From: Roseibacillus sp. | GTDB lineage: Bacteria; Verrucomicrobiota; Verrucomicrobiae; Verrucomicrobiales; Akkermansiaceae | DNA: 5,030 nt | Assembly (NCBI GenBank): GCA_002723015.1 | Contig: PBNG01000013.1 | Location: 1-5,030, forward strand | Direction of reading: 5' to 3' | Shown: positions 1 through 5,030 of the stretch, in pieces | Layout of the letters: every line of letters starts with the position of its first letter | How positions within the stretch are numbered: the first letter of the stretch is position 1 | Program-made: the position numbers and the translations under genes | The notes under the pieces: model-generated | The model's database searches: none | Told to the model about the DNA's origin: nothing | Seen by the model: only the letters and a program-made list of their open reading frames with translations

Positions 1-187
1 GGTTGGCATGCAGAAGATTGAAAAGGCCAAGGACCAGCATGGCTAATCCTCCACTAAGAGCAATCAGGTGGAAGGAATCACTCAGATACTCACCGATCAG
101 ACCGCGGGTGTAGAGATAGACTGGCACCACCCCCCAGGAGATCGTAGCAAGACTGGAGATGATCTGGTTAAAGGTTGCCTTTTTCAT
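1..187 (-). CDS. DUF1980 / YcgQ-like (TIGR03943-type) membrane protein, N-terminal fragment
   Basis: The gene starts with ATG at 187-185 and runs off the left edge, leaving 62 codons. The visible protein has two hydrophobic stretches, about residues 9-27 (starting QIISSLATIS) and 40-60 (LIALSGGLAMLVLGLFNLLH). They are separated by a short loop with the pattern TRGLIGEYLSDSF. A short first helix, a 'G-x-I-x-x-Y' turn and a second helix are typical of the N-terminus of DUF1980 proteins, partners of DUF318/ArsP-type permeases. Its position supports this: the start is only 11 nt after the stop of such a permease, so the two are very probably co-transcribed. The family's biochemical role is poorly defined and is usually described as an accessory to the permease. 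No good Shine-Dalgarno lies at normal spacing; a GGGGTGA formed by the end of the upstream gene sits about 11 nt away. The family call rests on context plus N-terminal topology because the C-terminal domain is outside the window. Confidence 0.7.
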   Translation of the reverse strand, partial: MKKATFNQIISSLATISWGVVPVYLYTRGLIGEYLSDSFHLIALSGGLAMLVLGLFNLLHAN

Positions 188-198
188 TGGTCGAGGCG

Positions 199-1203
199 TC
201 ACCCCGGGGCGTTCAGAGAGAAGGGTGGAGCTTGGCGCTGATCAAAACTTTCGAAAACAGGATCGAGCAAGATGCTCAATATTCCAATTCCGACAAAGAG
301 ACCTGCTGCGAGGATCAGTATGAACTTCCGTGAAAGGATCGTGCCGTAGAGAAAGAGAAGCTTCACATCCATCATGGGACCGAAGACCAGAAAGGCGAGA
401 CGGGGACCATTGCTGAAAGCATCCAGAGTTGCCGCAATGAAGGCATCGGAAGTGCTACACAAGCTGAGAAGGAAAGAGAGTCCCATCAAGGCGGCAGGGG
501 CGCCCCAAATACTTTCTGCAGTGCCATCGATGTAATCACGCAGAGGAATGGTCTGTTGGTCAACAGGGGGAGGGGTGTTGACGATTGCGACGATGGTGAT
601 TCCGATCACAAAGTAGATTCCAACGTCCACAAAATCCCGCATCGCGGCCCGGAGCGCCATGATAAGACGGTTTTGATTCTGCTCAGAGGTGCGCTCGTGC
701 TCATGGCCTCTGCCATCGCGTCCCGATTCAATTTTTCCGAGCTCATTCACGAGGCGAGGCTTCAGGATTCGACGGACGTTGATTCGCAGCAGAATCAGGC
801 CGACCATAATAGCGATTACGTAGCCGAAGAGCAGGCGTGAGCCTGCCATTTCGAGAGGAATTTTCTTAAAGGCGCTGTATGTGCTCAGGAAGGTCACCGG
901 ATTCACAATGGGAGCGGCCAGCATGTAGGTGATGGCGCAGGCCGGAGGCAGGCCCTTCTTGACCAGTCTCCGGATGACGGGGACAACTGCACACTCACAG
1001 ACCGGGAAAATAATCCCGAGCAAACCGCTCATCAGGACGGCAAGGCCGCGGTTGCGTGGAAGAAGCCGATCCATCGTGCCCGAGGGAAGATAGACGTCGA
1101 TGAACCCACTTATGATCGTCCCGAGCAGGATAAATGGTGCCCCCTCGACCAGAATGGAGAGGAAGAGATACGAGAAGTCTGGTAGCCAGGTGTCAAGGAA
1201 CAC
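199..1203 (-). CDS. DUF318 / ArsP-type (YcgR/YraQ-like) permease
   Basis: A 334-residue polytopic inner-membrane protein with about eight predicted helices in two halves. The halves are joined by a charged cytosolic-type loop (about residues 141-180) that includes a small HEHE cluster. Family hallmarks are PVCECAVVPV (67-76), AAPIVNPVT (96-104), CSTSDAFIA (249-257) and GPMMDVK (275-281). The paired C-x-C near helix 2 and the S/T-S-D-A motif in the second half are characteristic of the permease family that includes ArsP and YcgR/YraQ. Some ArsP members export trivalent organoarsenicals; for most members the substrate is unknown, so no substrate is assigned. The start is GTG at 1203-1201. No ATG lies between it and the upstream in-frame stop at 1293-1291, and the first helix begins about ten residues in, so this start is plausible although no Shine-Dalgarno is seen. 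The gene follows apbE by 105 nt and precedes the DUF1980-like gene by 11 nt, suggesting one minus-strand operon. Confidence 0.88.
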   Translation of the reverse strand: MFLDTWLPDFSYLFLSILVEGAPFILLGTIISGFIDVYLPSGTMDRLLPRNRGLAVLMSGLLGIIFPVCECAVVPVIRRLVKKGLPPACAITYMLAAPIVNPVTFLSTYSAFKKIPLEMAGSRLLFGYVIAIMVGLILLRINVRRILKPRLVNELGKIESGRDGRGHEHERTSEQNQNRLIMALRAAMRDFVDVGIYFVIGITIVAIVNTPPPVDQQTIPLRDYIDGTAESIWGAPAALMGLSFLLSLCSTSDAFIAATLDAFSNGPRLAFLVFGPMMDVKLLFLYGTILSRKFILILAAGLFVGIGILSILLDPVFESFDQRQAPPFSLNAPG

Positions 1204-1308
1204 GGCGGATTGATCAAAGGTGCTCGCAGGGAGTTTGCGAGAACTTTCTGGCGAGGAGCTACCGGGCGGAAGCCCTTTCGATGGCGTCTCTCAGGAGGGA
1301 ACGGCGCT
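1204..1308 (-). other. Leader between apbE and the permease, with small hairpins
   Basis: This 105-nt gap holds no credible gene. Two small inverted repeats are visible. CTCGCA/TGCGAG at 1223-1241 has a 6-bp stem and a 7-nt loop and lies about 20 nt before the permease GTG. GGGC/GCCC at 1264-1275 has a GGAA loop on the plus strand. Neither is followed by a T-run on the minus strand, so neither looks like an intrinsic terminator. The gap may carry a leader or simply separate co-transcribed genes. I see no convincing promoter boxes. Confidence 0.35.
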
Positions 1309-2388
1309 CTATGGTAGGGTTAACAGGGGGAACTGCTGGGTTCTCTGGTCAAAAGGCCCGTTTCCAAGGGTAACGATACGACAGGAAATCTCGCCTGCCG
1401 CAAAGACCTGCGCCGCCAACCTGGGCCGGATGCAGCAGAATGTGGCCAGTGGGTCGGACTGCACTGCAGTGGGGGCGACTACTGTGGCTGCGATGCGCCG
1501 GGTCAGCCCGATGCCAGTCCCGGGATCGATGATGTGAGAGTAGCGGGTTCCCTCAATATCGACATAGCGCTCAATGTCGCCCGAAGTGGAAACGGCACAG
1601 TTGGCGACATGTATGATTTGCTCGATTTCGGCCCCGAGTGTTCTGATGCCAACGGCCCAACCCCGTCGGCCCGGTGGTGGCGCCCCAAGCCTTATGTCTC
1701 CTGCGATAGCCACCATGGCAGAAGAAATACCGTGAGCCTGGATAACCCGCAGCATTTCGTCTGCCGCGTATCCCTTGGCAATTCCTCCGAGGTCGAAGAG
1801 CAGGTCCTCGTCTTTCACGGTCACCGTTTGCTCTTCCAGGAATACTTCGAATTTCGTCCAGCCAGAGGCATTGCGGGCTTTCTCAAGGAGCGCCGCATCG
1901 GGGAGGGCTTTCTGTCGCTTCGATCTTCTCCAGAGCTTCGTAAATCCCCCAAGAGTTGGATCGAAGGATCCTTCGGTACTTTCTGCGATGCTGCGAGCAT
2001 GAGTGAGAACCGTGGCCAGAGTACGAGAAACGGGGATCGGTTCGTTAACCGGTCCCCTGCATAGACGCATCAGTTCGCTCTCGGGATTATAATCGCTGCA
2101 GATGAAACCGATTTCATCAGCACGTTGGAACGCGGCATCGATTGCTGCCTGTCCCTTCTCCTCGTCTGCCGCATGGACCACAATATGAGCGGTTGTACCC
2201 ATCAGTGGATGGTCTGTGGAGCGAACTGGAATCAACTGGTGATCATGGTCTTGCGCCTGACGGGTGGACTGGATTCTATCCCTGAGCCAGGGCCCGAGCA
2301 GAAGAGCGAGACCTCCGGCCAAGGAGATACTGAGGACAACGAAAATCCTTCTGGTATTCCTGCGAGGGCGGGCTATGGGTCGAGACAT
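1309..2388 (-). CDS. apbE: ApbE-family FAD:protein FMN transferase, membrane-anchored
   Basis: A 359-residue protein that should attach FMN from FAD covalently to a threonine or serine of periplasmic flavoproteins such as NqrB/C, RnfD/G or FMN-binding-domain proteins. It has a basic N-terminus (RPRRNTRR), then one hydrophobic segment (about 15-35) that acts as signal anchor, then the ApbE fold. Motifs in order are MGTT (63-66), SDYNPESEL (98-106), GSFDPTLGGFTKLW (140-153), DLGGIAKGYAAD (199-210), AGDIRLGA (229-236), TSGD (268-271), YSHIIDPGTG (283-292) and SDPLAT (311-316). The aspartate of the last motif matches the family's metal-binding D-x-L segment, so the enzyme looks complete and active. 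The ATG at 2388-2386 is preferred. The frame stays open to a TTG at 2490, but that start would put about 100 nt of low-similarity sequence over the divergent gene and before the signal anchor. No Shine-Dalgarno is visible. It is the first gene of the leftward unit; no obvious flavinylation target is in view. Confidence 0.93.
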   Translation of the reverse strand: MSRPIARPRRNTRRIFVVLSISLAGGLALLLGPWLRDRIQSTRQAQDHDHQLIPVRSTDHPLMGTTAHIVVHAADEEKGQAAIDAAFQRADEIGFICSDYNPESELMRLCRGPVNEPIPVSRTLATVLTHARSIAESTEGSFDPTLGGFTKLWRRSKRQKALPDAALLEKARNASGWTKFEVFLEEQTVTVKDEDLLFDLGGIAKGYAADEMLRVIQAHGISSAMVAIAGDIRLGAPPPGRRGWAVGIRTLGAEIEQIIHVANCAVSTSGDIERYVDIEGTRYSHIIDPGTGIGLTRRIAATVVAPTAVQSDPLATFCCIRPRLAAQVFAAGEISCRIVTLGNGPFDQRTQQFPLLTLP

Positions 2389-2908
2389 GAGGCGGAAAAT
2401 TTCAAGATGGCTGACGGGGCTTGGTTCGCTCTTTGCGTTTGCCCAGCCAACGATGGCTGAAAGCCTGGAGGTTGGCAAAGCCCTTCCCAAGGCTGAGGCC
2501 AGGAATCACAAAGGCGAGGTTGTCAGGGTCCACGAAGTGGCATCTGAAGGCCTGGCGTTTTTCTTTTTCTTCCCGAAGGCGCTGACAGGGGGATGAACAA
2601 GGCAGGTGTGTAGTTTACGGGACGTAAATGAAAAGCTACTGAAGAAAGGGGTTCGGATTTACGGGGTGTCCTTCGACACGGTTTCCGCTCAGAAATCCTT
2701 CGTGGAGAAACAAAAGCTTCCGTTTGAGCTGCTTGCGGATGTGAAAGGGAGCCTTATCAAGGCCTTCGGAGTTCCGCATCTGGGAAAGTTCGCCTCCCGT
2801 CAGGCTTATCTCTTTAAGGACGGGAAGCTGGTCTGGAAGGACGAAAAGGCGTCTGCGGGGAGTCAGGGAGAGGACTTGCTCGAGGCCCTTGAGGCCCTTG
2901 AGGAGTAG
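2387..2908 (+). CDS. bcp: Selenocysteine-containing peroxiredoxin, BCP/PrxQ type, probably exported
   Basis: A 173-residue thiol peroxidase read through an in-frame TGA at 2594-2596 (residue 70). It would reduce H2O2 or organic hydroperoxides, with a thioredoxin-like donor recycling it. The active site is PKALTGG-TGA-TRQVCSLRD (63-79). TGA replaces the peroxidatic cysteine of the TxxC motif (T67). The resolving cysteine, C75, keeps the i/i+5 spacing of atypical 2-Cys BCP proteins such as E. coli Bcp (C45/C50). C75 is the only cysteine, so a Se-S bridge is expected. Downstream blocks are intact: IYGVSFD (91-97), LPFELLADVKG (111-121), KAFGVP (125-130), and SRQAYLFKDGKLVW (137-150) with the conserved active-site arginine R138. 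The N-terminus resembles a signal peptide: RRK, a hydrophobic core at 9-19, then PTMA before ES (cut after about 24). The mature part of about 149 residues matches normal BCP length. A second ATG at 2453 (M23) would give a cytosolic form. A bSECIS-like hairpin lies at 2610-2639. The alternative is a nonsense-mutated pseudogene, unlikely given the exact position. Confidence 0.85.
2594..2596 (+). other. In-frame TGA, predicted selenocysteine codon (Sec70)
   Basis: The triplet is in the same frame as both the signal peptide/N-terminal strand (from 2387) and the remaining fold (to 2908). It replaces the peroxidatic Cys of the peroxiredoxin TxxC motif. Sec-for-Cys replacement at redox-active cysteines is the usual pattern of bacterial selenoproteins. 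The TGA is not a genome-wide sense codon here, because the permease (199-201) and the oxidoreductase (4347-4349) both end in TGA at family-typical lengths. Confidence 0.82.
2610..2639 (+). promoter_or_regulatory. Putative bacterial SECIS (bSECIS) hairpin
   Basis: In the mRNA, an upper stem TTTACG (2614-2619) pairs perfectly with CGTAAA (2623-2628) and closes a GGA loop (2620-2622). A lower stem GTAG (2610-2613) pairs with CTAC (2636-2639), leaving a 7-nt bulge (2629-2635) on the 3' side. The loop starts 23 nt after the TGA and has G in its first two positions. Known bacterial SECIS elements place a small apical loop with such a G roughly 16-37 nt after the UGA, where SelB binds it. The hairpin lies wholly within coding sequence, as is normal for bacteria. 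Folding energy was not computed; the upper stem has only two G-C pairs. Confidence 0.7.
2882..2899 (+). repeat. Two tandem copies of GAGGCCCTT near the peroxiredoxin C-terminus
   Basis: GAGGCCCTT occurs at 2882-2890 and again at 2891-2899, followed by GAGGAG and the stop. It encodes the terminal E-A-L-E-A-L-E-E helix of the peroxiredoxin. It is probably a small slippage duplication in a helical tail, and no function is inferred. Confidence 0.8.
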
Positions 2909-2930
2909 AGCTTAATCCGTGTGGTGAAGA

Positions 2931-2959
2931 AAAAAGGCGCAGCATCAAACTGCGCCTTT
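2931..2959 (-). terminator. Intrinsic terminator between convergent genes
   Basis: AAAGGCGCAG (2933-2942) and CTGCGCCTTT (2950-2959) form a perfect 10-bp stem with a 7-nt loop. Read on the minus strand, the stem runs into a T-rich tail (TTTTTTCTTC), so it should end transcription of the FGE-domain gene, whose stop is 29 nt upstream. On the plus strand only the stem's own TTT is available, so it may also stop the peroxiredoxin transcript (stop codon 24 nt before the stem), though less efficiently. The rest of the gap, 2909-2988, shows nothing else. Confidence 0.85.
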
Positions 2960-2988
2960 GAAAATATAGAATGTAACCTCTACTGGAA

Positions 2989-4248
2989 CTAAAGGTCCTC
3001 CGCGTTCCTCGTGGGCTCCCACCAGTCGGTGTTCCAGTAGACGTGCATCTCCTCGGCAGAGGGAGTTTTCAGTGGTCGCACGATACGGAACCCGATGAAT
3101 TGGCCGTCCGTGTGGTACCAGATACTTTTTGGCACCTGCGGATCGGTATCTTTCCAGTCCTTGATCGATTGCATCCGAGCTGCACTGCGACATTCATCCG
3201 GGTTCTGGTCCCAAGATCCTCCCTTGACGATCCGGGGATAGCGAGTGAGGGAAATATTCCAGGGGTTGACGGCCCCGTCCTTGATGGTGTCCCGATATCC
3301 TTCGCTGAATCCGTCGAGGACCCATTCAGCAACATTACCGTGCATGTCATAAAGCCCCCACGGATTCGGTTTCTTTTTTGCAACCGGGTAGTAGGTGAAT
3401 TCGGAGTTGTCGCCATGCCATGCGTAGTCATCCAGCTTGGCCATGTCATCTCCGAAGTGGAAGGCCGTCTTAGTCCCTGCACGGCAGGCATATTCCCACT
3501 CTGCCTCGGTCGGCAACCTGTAAAAGTGCCCAGTCTGGGCGCTGAGCCACTGGCAGAACTTGGAGGCGGCGTGGTGGGTGGTGCACATGGCAGGGTAGTT
3601 CAGGTCGGAGGCATGTTCGCCGCTTCCGAACATGTCGTGATACTGAGGTGTCGGCTGAGAGACCACGTCCACGATGTTGTCGCTGTCACCACGGGCGAGG
3701 GCGTCCTTTACTGCTTTCCTTCGTTGCTTACCCCGGACGGTTACTTCCTTGTCCTTGTCGGCGGCGAGCAGGCTTCCGTCCTTGTTTCGCGCAATTCCGT
3801 TCTCGTAGAAGGGCTTGTAAAGAGCCCACGGGATCTCGGTCTGACCGATCCAGAACGGCTCGATCTGGACTTTCTTCTGTGGCCCTTCGTCGTCAGTGCG
3901 ATCTTCATGTTCACCCTCGGGCGACCCCATGAGAAATTCCCCGCCTTTCAGGGCGATCATCTTGTATTTCGCTTGGTTTGCCTTCGGAGCTACTTCCTCG
4001 TAGTCTTTCATCCCATCCGCACTCTCGGGCCCACTCTTCTTGGTGACGACCTCATGAATCTTCTTACTGACGAAGAGCCGGTGAGTTGAGGGAAGCTCCC
4101 ACTGAGATGGAGTAGGAGTCGAGTTAGTAAATTTTGCCGGCGCTTTGGCTGCCGGGGATTTCGCAGACTCGGAGTCGTCAGCGAAAGCTGCGATGCCGAC
4201 CAGCACGATGGCGGCGCTACATGTGAGAATGAGGTGGATGCTTTTCAT
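2989..4248 (-). CDS. Secreted FGE-sulfatase (SUMF1-like) domain protein
   Basis: A 419-residue protein with a Sec-type signal peptide (hydrophobic 5-20, likely cut after AFA at 21-23). A low-complexity Ala/Lys/Pro linker (25-50) follows, then an FGE-sulfatase / C-type-lectin-like fold. Motifs are GGEFLMGS (102-109), PFWIGQTEIP (131-140), RLPTEAEWEYACRAGT (244-259), PNPWGLYDMHGNVAEW (294-309), GGSW (343-346) and FIGFRIVR (384-391). A charged insertion at about 150-215 ends in the QPTPQYHDMFG segment often seen in PVC-group members. True formylglycine-generating enzymes have two active-site cysteines after GGSW (pattern W-x-C-x4-C). Here the first is Q348 and only C353 remains, so sulfatase activation is not supported; a binding or structural extracytoplasmic role is more likely. 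The ATG at 4248-4246 places the signal peptide correctly, but no Shine-Dalgarno precedes it. It lies 97 nt downstream of the oxidoreductase on the same strand and ends before a strong terminator. Confidence 0.9.
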   Translation of the reverse strand: MKSIHLILTCSAAIVLVGIAAFADDSESAKSPAAKAPAKFTNSTPTPSQWELPSTHRLFVSKKIHEVVTKKSGPESADGMKDYEEVAPKANQAKYKMIALKGGEFLMGSPEGEHEDRTDDEGPQKKVQIEPFWIGQTEIPWALYKPFYENGIARNKDGSLLAADKDKEVTVRGKQRRKAVKDALARGDSDNIVDVVSQPTPQYHDMFGSGEHASDLNYPAMCTTHHAASKFCQWLSAQTGHFYRLPTEAEWEYACRAGTKTAFHFGDDMAKLDDYAWHGDNSEFTYYPVAKKKPNPWGLYDMHGNVAEWVLDGFSEGYRDTIKDGAVNPWNISLTRYPRIVKGGSWDQNPDECRSAARMQSIKDWKDTDPQVPKSIWYHTDGQFIGFRIVRPLKTPSAEEMHVYWNTDWWEPTRNAEDL

Positions 4249-4346
4249 GGGGGTTAAGAGAGAAAGGTTGGAAGCCGGGGTCGCCCGTGTTCGGTGGGTT
4301 AGTTCTACCTCACCTCCCGGGGCCCGGAGGTCTGTTTGTTCAAACG
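4249..4346 (-). other. Spacer between the oxidoreductase and the FGE-domain gene, with one GC-rich hairpin
   Basis: No gene fits in this gap. ACCTCC (4312-4317) and GGAGGT (4326-4331) form a 6-bp stem with an 8-nt GC-rich loop shortly after the oxidoreductase stop. No T-run follows on the minus strand, so it is at most a weak attenuator or an RNA-stabilising 3' structure. The FGE-domain gene could be read through from the oxidoreductase or have its own promoter; I see no clear -10/-35 pair. Confidence 0.35.
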
Positions 4347-5030
4347 TCAGGCTTTTGCCAACGCATCTGTCCCTGGGACCGGAGGAGCCGGGATCGGCAT
4401 TTTACCATCCATGGGGGGATTGTCCGGGGCCTGATCTTCACTGGTTGCCCAGAGATCGTCCCAGGTGATGCGCTGCCCGGTGTGCGCGGCCTCGCGGCCG
4501 AGAATGCCGACGGCGGTGGAATTGGCCATGAACTCGCAGGAATTGACGATCTTTCCAGCCCTGAGGTTAGCAAAGAATTCGTTGTGGCATGTCTGATACA
4601 TGTTCTGTTCCACGCCCTTTTCTGCCCGGTATTTCCAGTTGGTTTTACCTTTGGGGTCCTTGGTAGAGACCTTCCATGGACCAACCACCGTGCCACCTTC
4701 GCAGATAATCCGACTTACGTTTTCGTTGAAGGAGTTACTGTACTGCCGCTGCTGGATCTGACAGAAGACATTTCCCGGATACTCATAAGTGATCGAGTAG
4801 TTGTCGTAGACGTTACCGGCATCGCGGCGCTGTCCCCGGCCGCCATTGCCGAAGGCTGCGATCGGGGCGACGTCGCCCATGGCCCAGGCCATCTTGTCGA
4901 CGGCATGAATGCACTGCTCAAGAAGGGGCCCCCCGGAGAGCCACTCGAAGTTGATCCAGTTGCGGAGCTGCCACTCGACATCGCCCATGCCCTCGGGTTG
5001 TGTTGCGTCGGGCGCGAGCGCGCGCACGGT
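4347..5030 (-). CDS. Gfo/Idh/MocA-family oxidoreductase, C-terminal part (5' end outside the window)
   Basis: The frame is open to the right edge and gives 227 codons before the TGA at 4349-4347. The N-terminal Rossmann domain that binds NAD(P) lies outside the window, so this is the C-terminal substrate and oligomerisation domain. Recognisable blocks are LRNWINFEWLSGG (about 4967-4929), EQCIHAVDKMAWAM (4916-4875) with the conserved histidine codon at 4907-4905, and GREAAHTGQRITWDDLW near the C-terminus. This W-x-N-W / W-L-S-G / E-Q-x-x-H-x-x-D / T-G-x-x-x-T-W-D-D set is typical of the sugar- or inositol-dehydrogenase-like oxidoreductases, often Tat-exported, abundant in Planctomycetes and Verrucomicrobia. 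The exact substrate cannot be told. It ends in a Pro-rich tail (DNPPMDGKMPIPAPPVPG). A GTG at 5027 could be taken as a start, but that would drop the dinucleotide-binding domain, so the gene is called partial. Confidence 0.88.
   Translation of the reverse strand, partial: TVRALAPDATQPEGMGDVEWQLRNWINFEWLSGGPLLEQCIHAVDKMAWAMGDVAPIAAFGNGGRGQRRDAGNVYDNYSITYEYPGNVFCQIQQRQYSNSFNENVSRIICEGGTVVGPWKVSTKDPKGKTNWKYRAEKGVEQNMYQTCHNEFFANLRAGKIVNSCEFMANSTAVGILGREAAHTGQRITWDDLWATSEDQAPDNPPMDGKMPIPAPPVPGTDALAKA

Noticed and set aside
1223..1241. Hairpin before the permease as a terminator or riboswitch
   Set aside because: The stem is six pairs with no T-run on the minus strand and no recognisable riboswitch core.
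2406..2460. Direct repeat GATGGCTGA at 2406-2414 and 2452-2460, considered as an operator
   Set aside because: Only nine bases, lying in coding sequence of the peroxiredoxin and with no further symmetry or promoter boxes; likely chance.
2389..2490. Upstream extension of apbE to a TTG at 2490
   Set aside because: It adds 34 residues with no family similarity ahead of a good signal anchor and overlaps the divergent gene's signal-peptide region.
2594..2596. TGA as a genome-wide reassigned codon (for example glycine or tryptophan)
   Set aside because: Other genes here end in TGA at normal lengths and use TGG for Trp and GGN for Gly. The single internal TGA sits at a catalytic cysteine, which fits selenocysteine better.
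2387..2908. A broken peroxiredoxin (nonsense mutation or two separate genes, the second starting at GTG 2606)
   Set aside because: Frame and all conserved blocks downstream are intact. A GTG start at 2606 would give a fold lacking its first strands and peroxidatic residue, and the stop falls exactly on the catalytic Cys codon with a SECIS-like hairpin after it. Decay is not formally excluded.
3043..4089. Long plus-strand open frame (348 codons) opposite the FGE-domain gene
   Set aside because: It is antisense to a clearly conserved gene, has no recognisable domain, and its composition looks like a shadow of the opposite strand.

Overview
This 5,030-base window looks like a piece of a chromosome from the PVC group of bacteria, Verrucomicrobia or Planctomycetes. 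The evidence is the pairing of a secreted FGE/sulfatase-modifying-factor domain protein with a Gfo/Idh/MocA oxidoreductase of the type those phyla carry in many copies. In addition, none of the five visible gene starts has a convincing Shine-Dalgarno sequence. The lineage is inferred from protein style, not from a marker gene.

Layout. The left half (1-2388) is a minus-strand run of three genes: a membrane-anchored ApbE-type FAD:protein FMN transferase (2388-1309), an eight-helix DUF318/ArsP-type permease (1203-199), and the start of a DUF1980/YcgQ-like membrane protein cut by the window edge (187-1). Permease and DUF1980 proteins are a known gene pair. On the plus strand, diverging from apbE with overlapping start codons, is a peroxiredoxin of the BCP/PrxQ type (2387-2908). 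The right half (2989-5030) is a second minus-strand unit: the C-terminal part of a Gfo/Idh/MocA oxidoreductase (5030-4347), then a secreted FGE-sulfatase-domain protein (4248-2989). A strong hairpin terminator (2931-2959) separates the two converging genes.

The main discovery is in the peroxiredoxin. Conventional gene calling splits it in two, because an in-frame TGA (2594-2596) lies exactly where the family has its peroxidatic cysteine (TxxC, here T-G-G-TGA). The reading frame, the resolving cysteine five residues later and the active-site arginine all continue intact. A hairpin with a G-starting loop sits 23 nt after the TGA, within the usual geometry of a bacterial SECIS element. The best reading is a 173-residue, probably exported selenoprotein peroxiredoxin with Sec70/Cys75. 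No selenocysteine machinery (selA, selB, selC, selD) is inside this window, so decoding cannot be confirmed here.

The gene-free gaps are all short (about 80-105 nt) and are described as separate entries where they hold structure.
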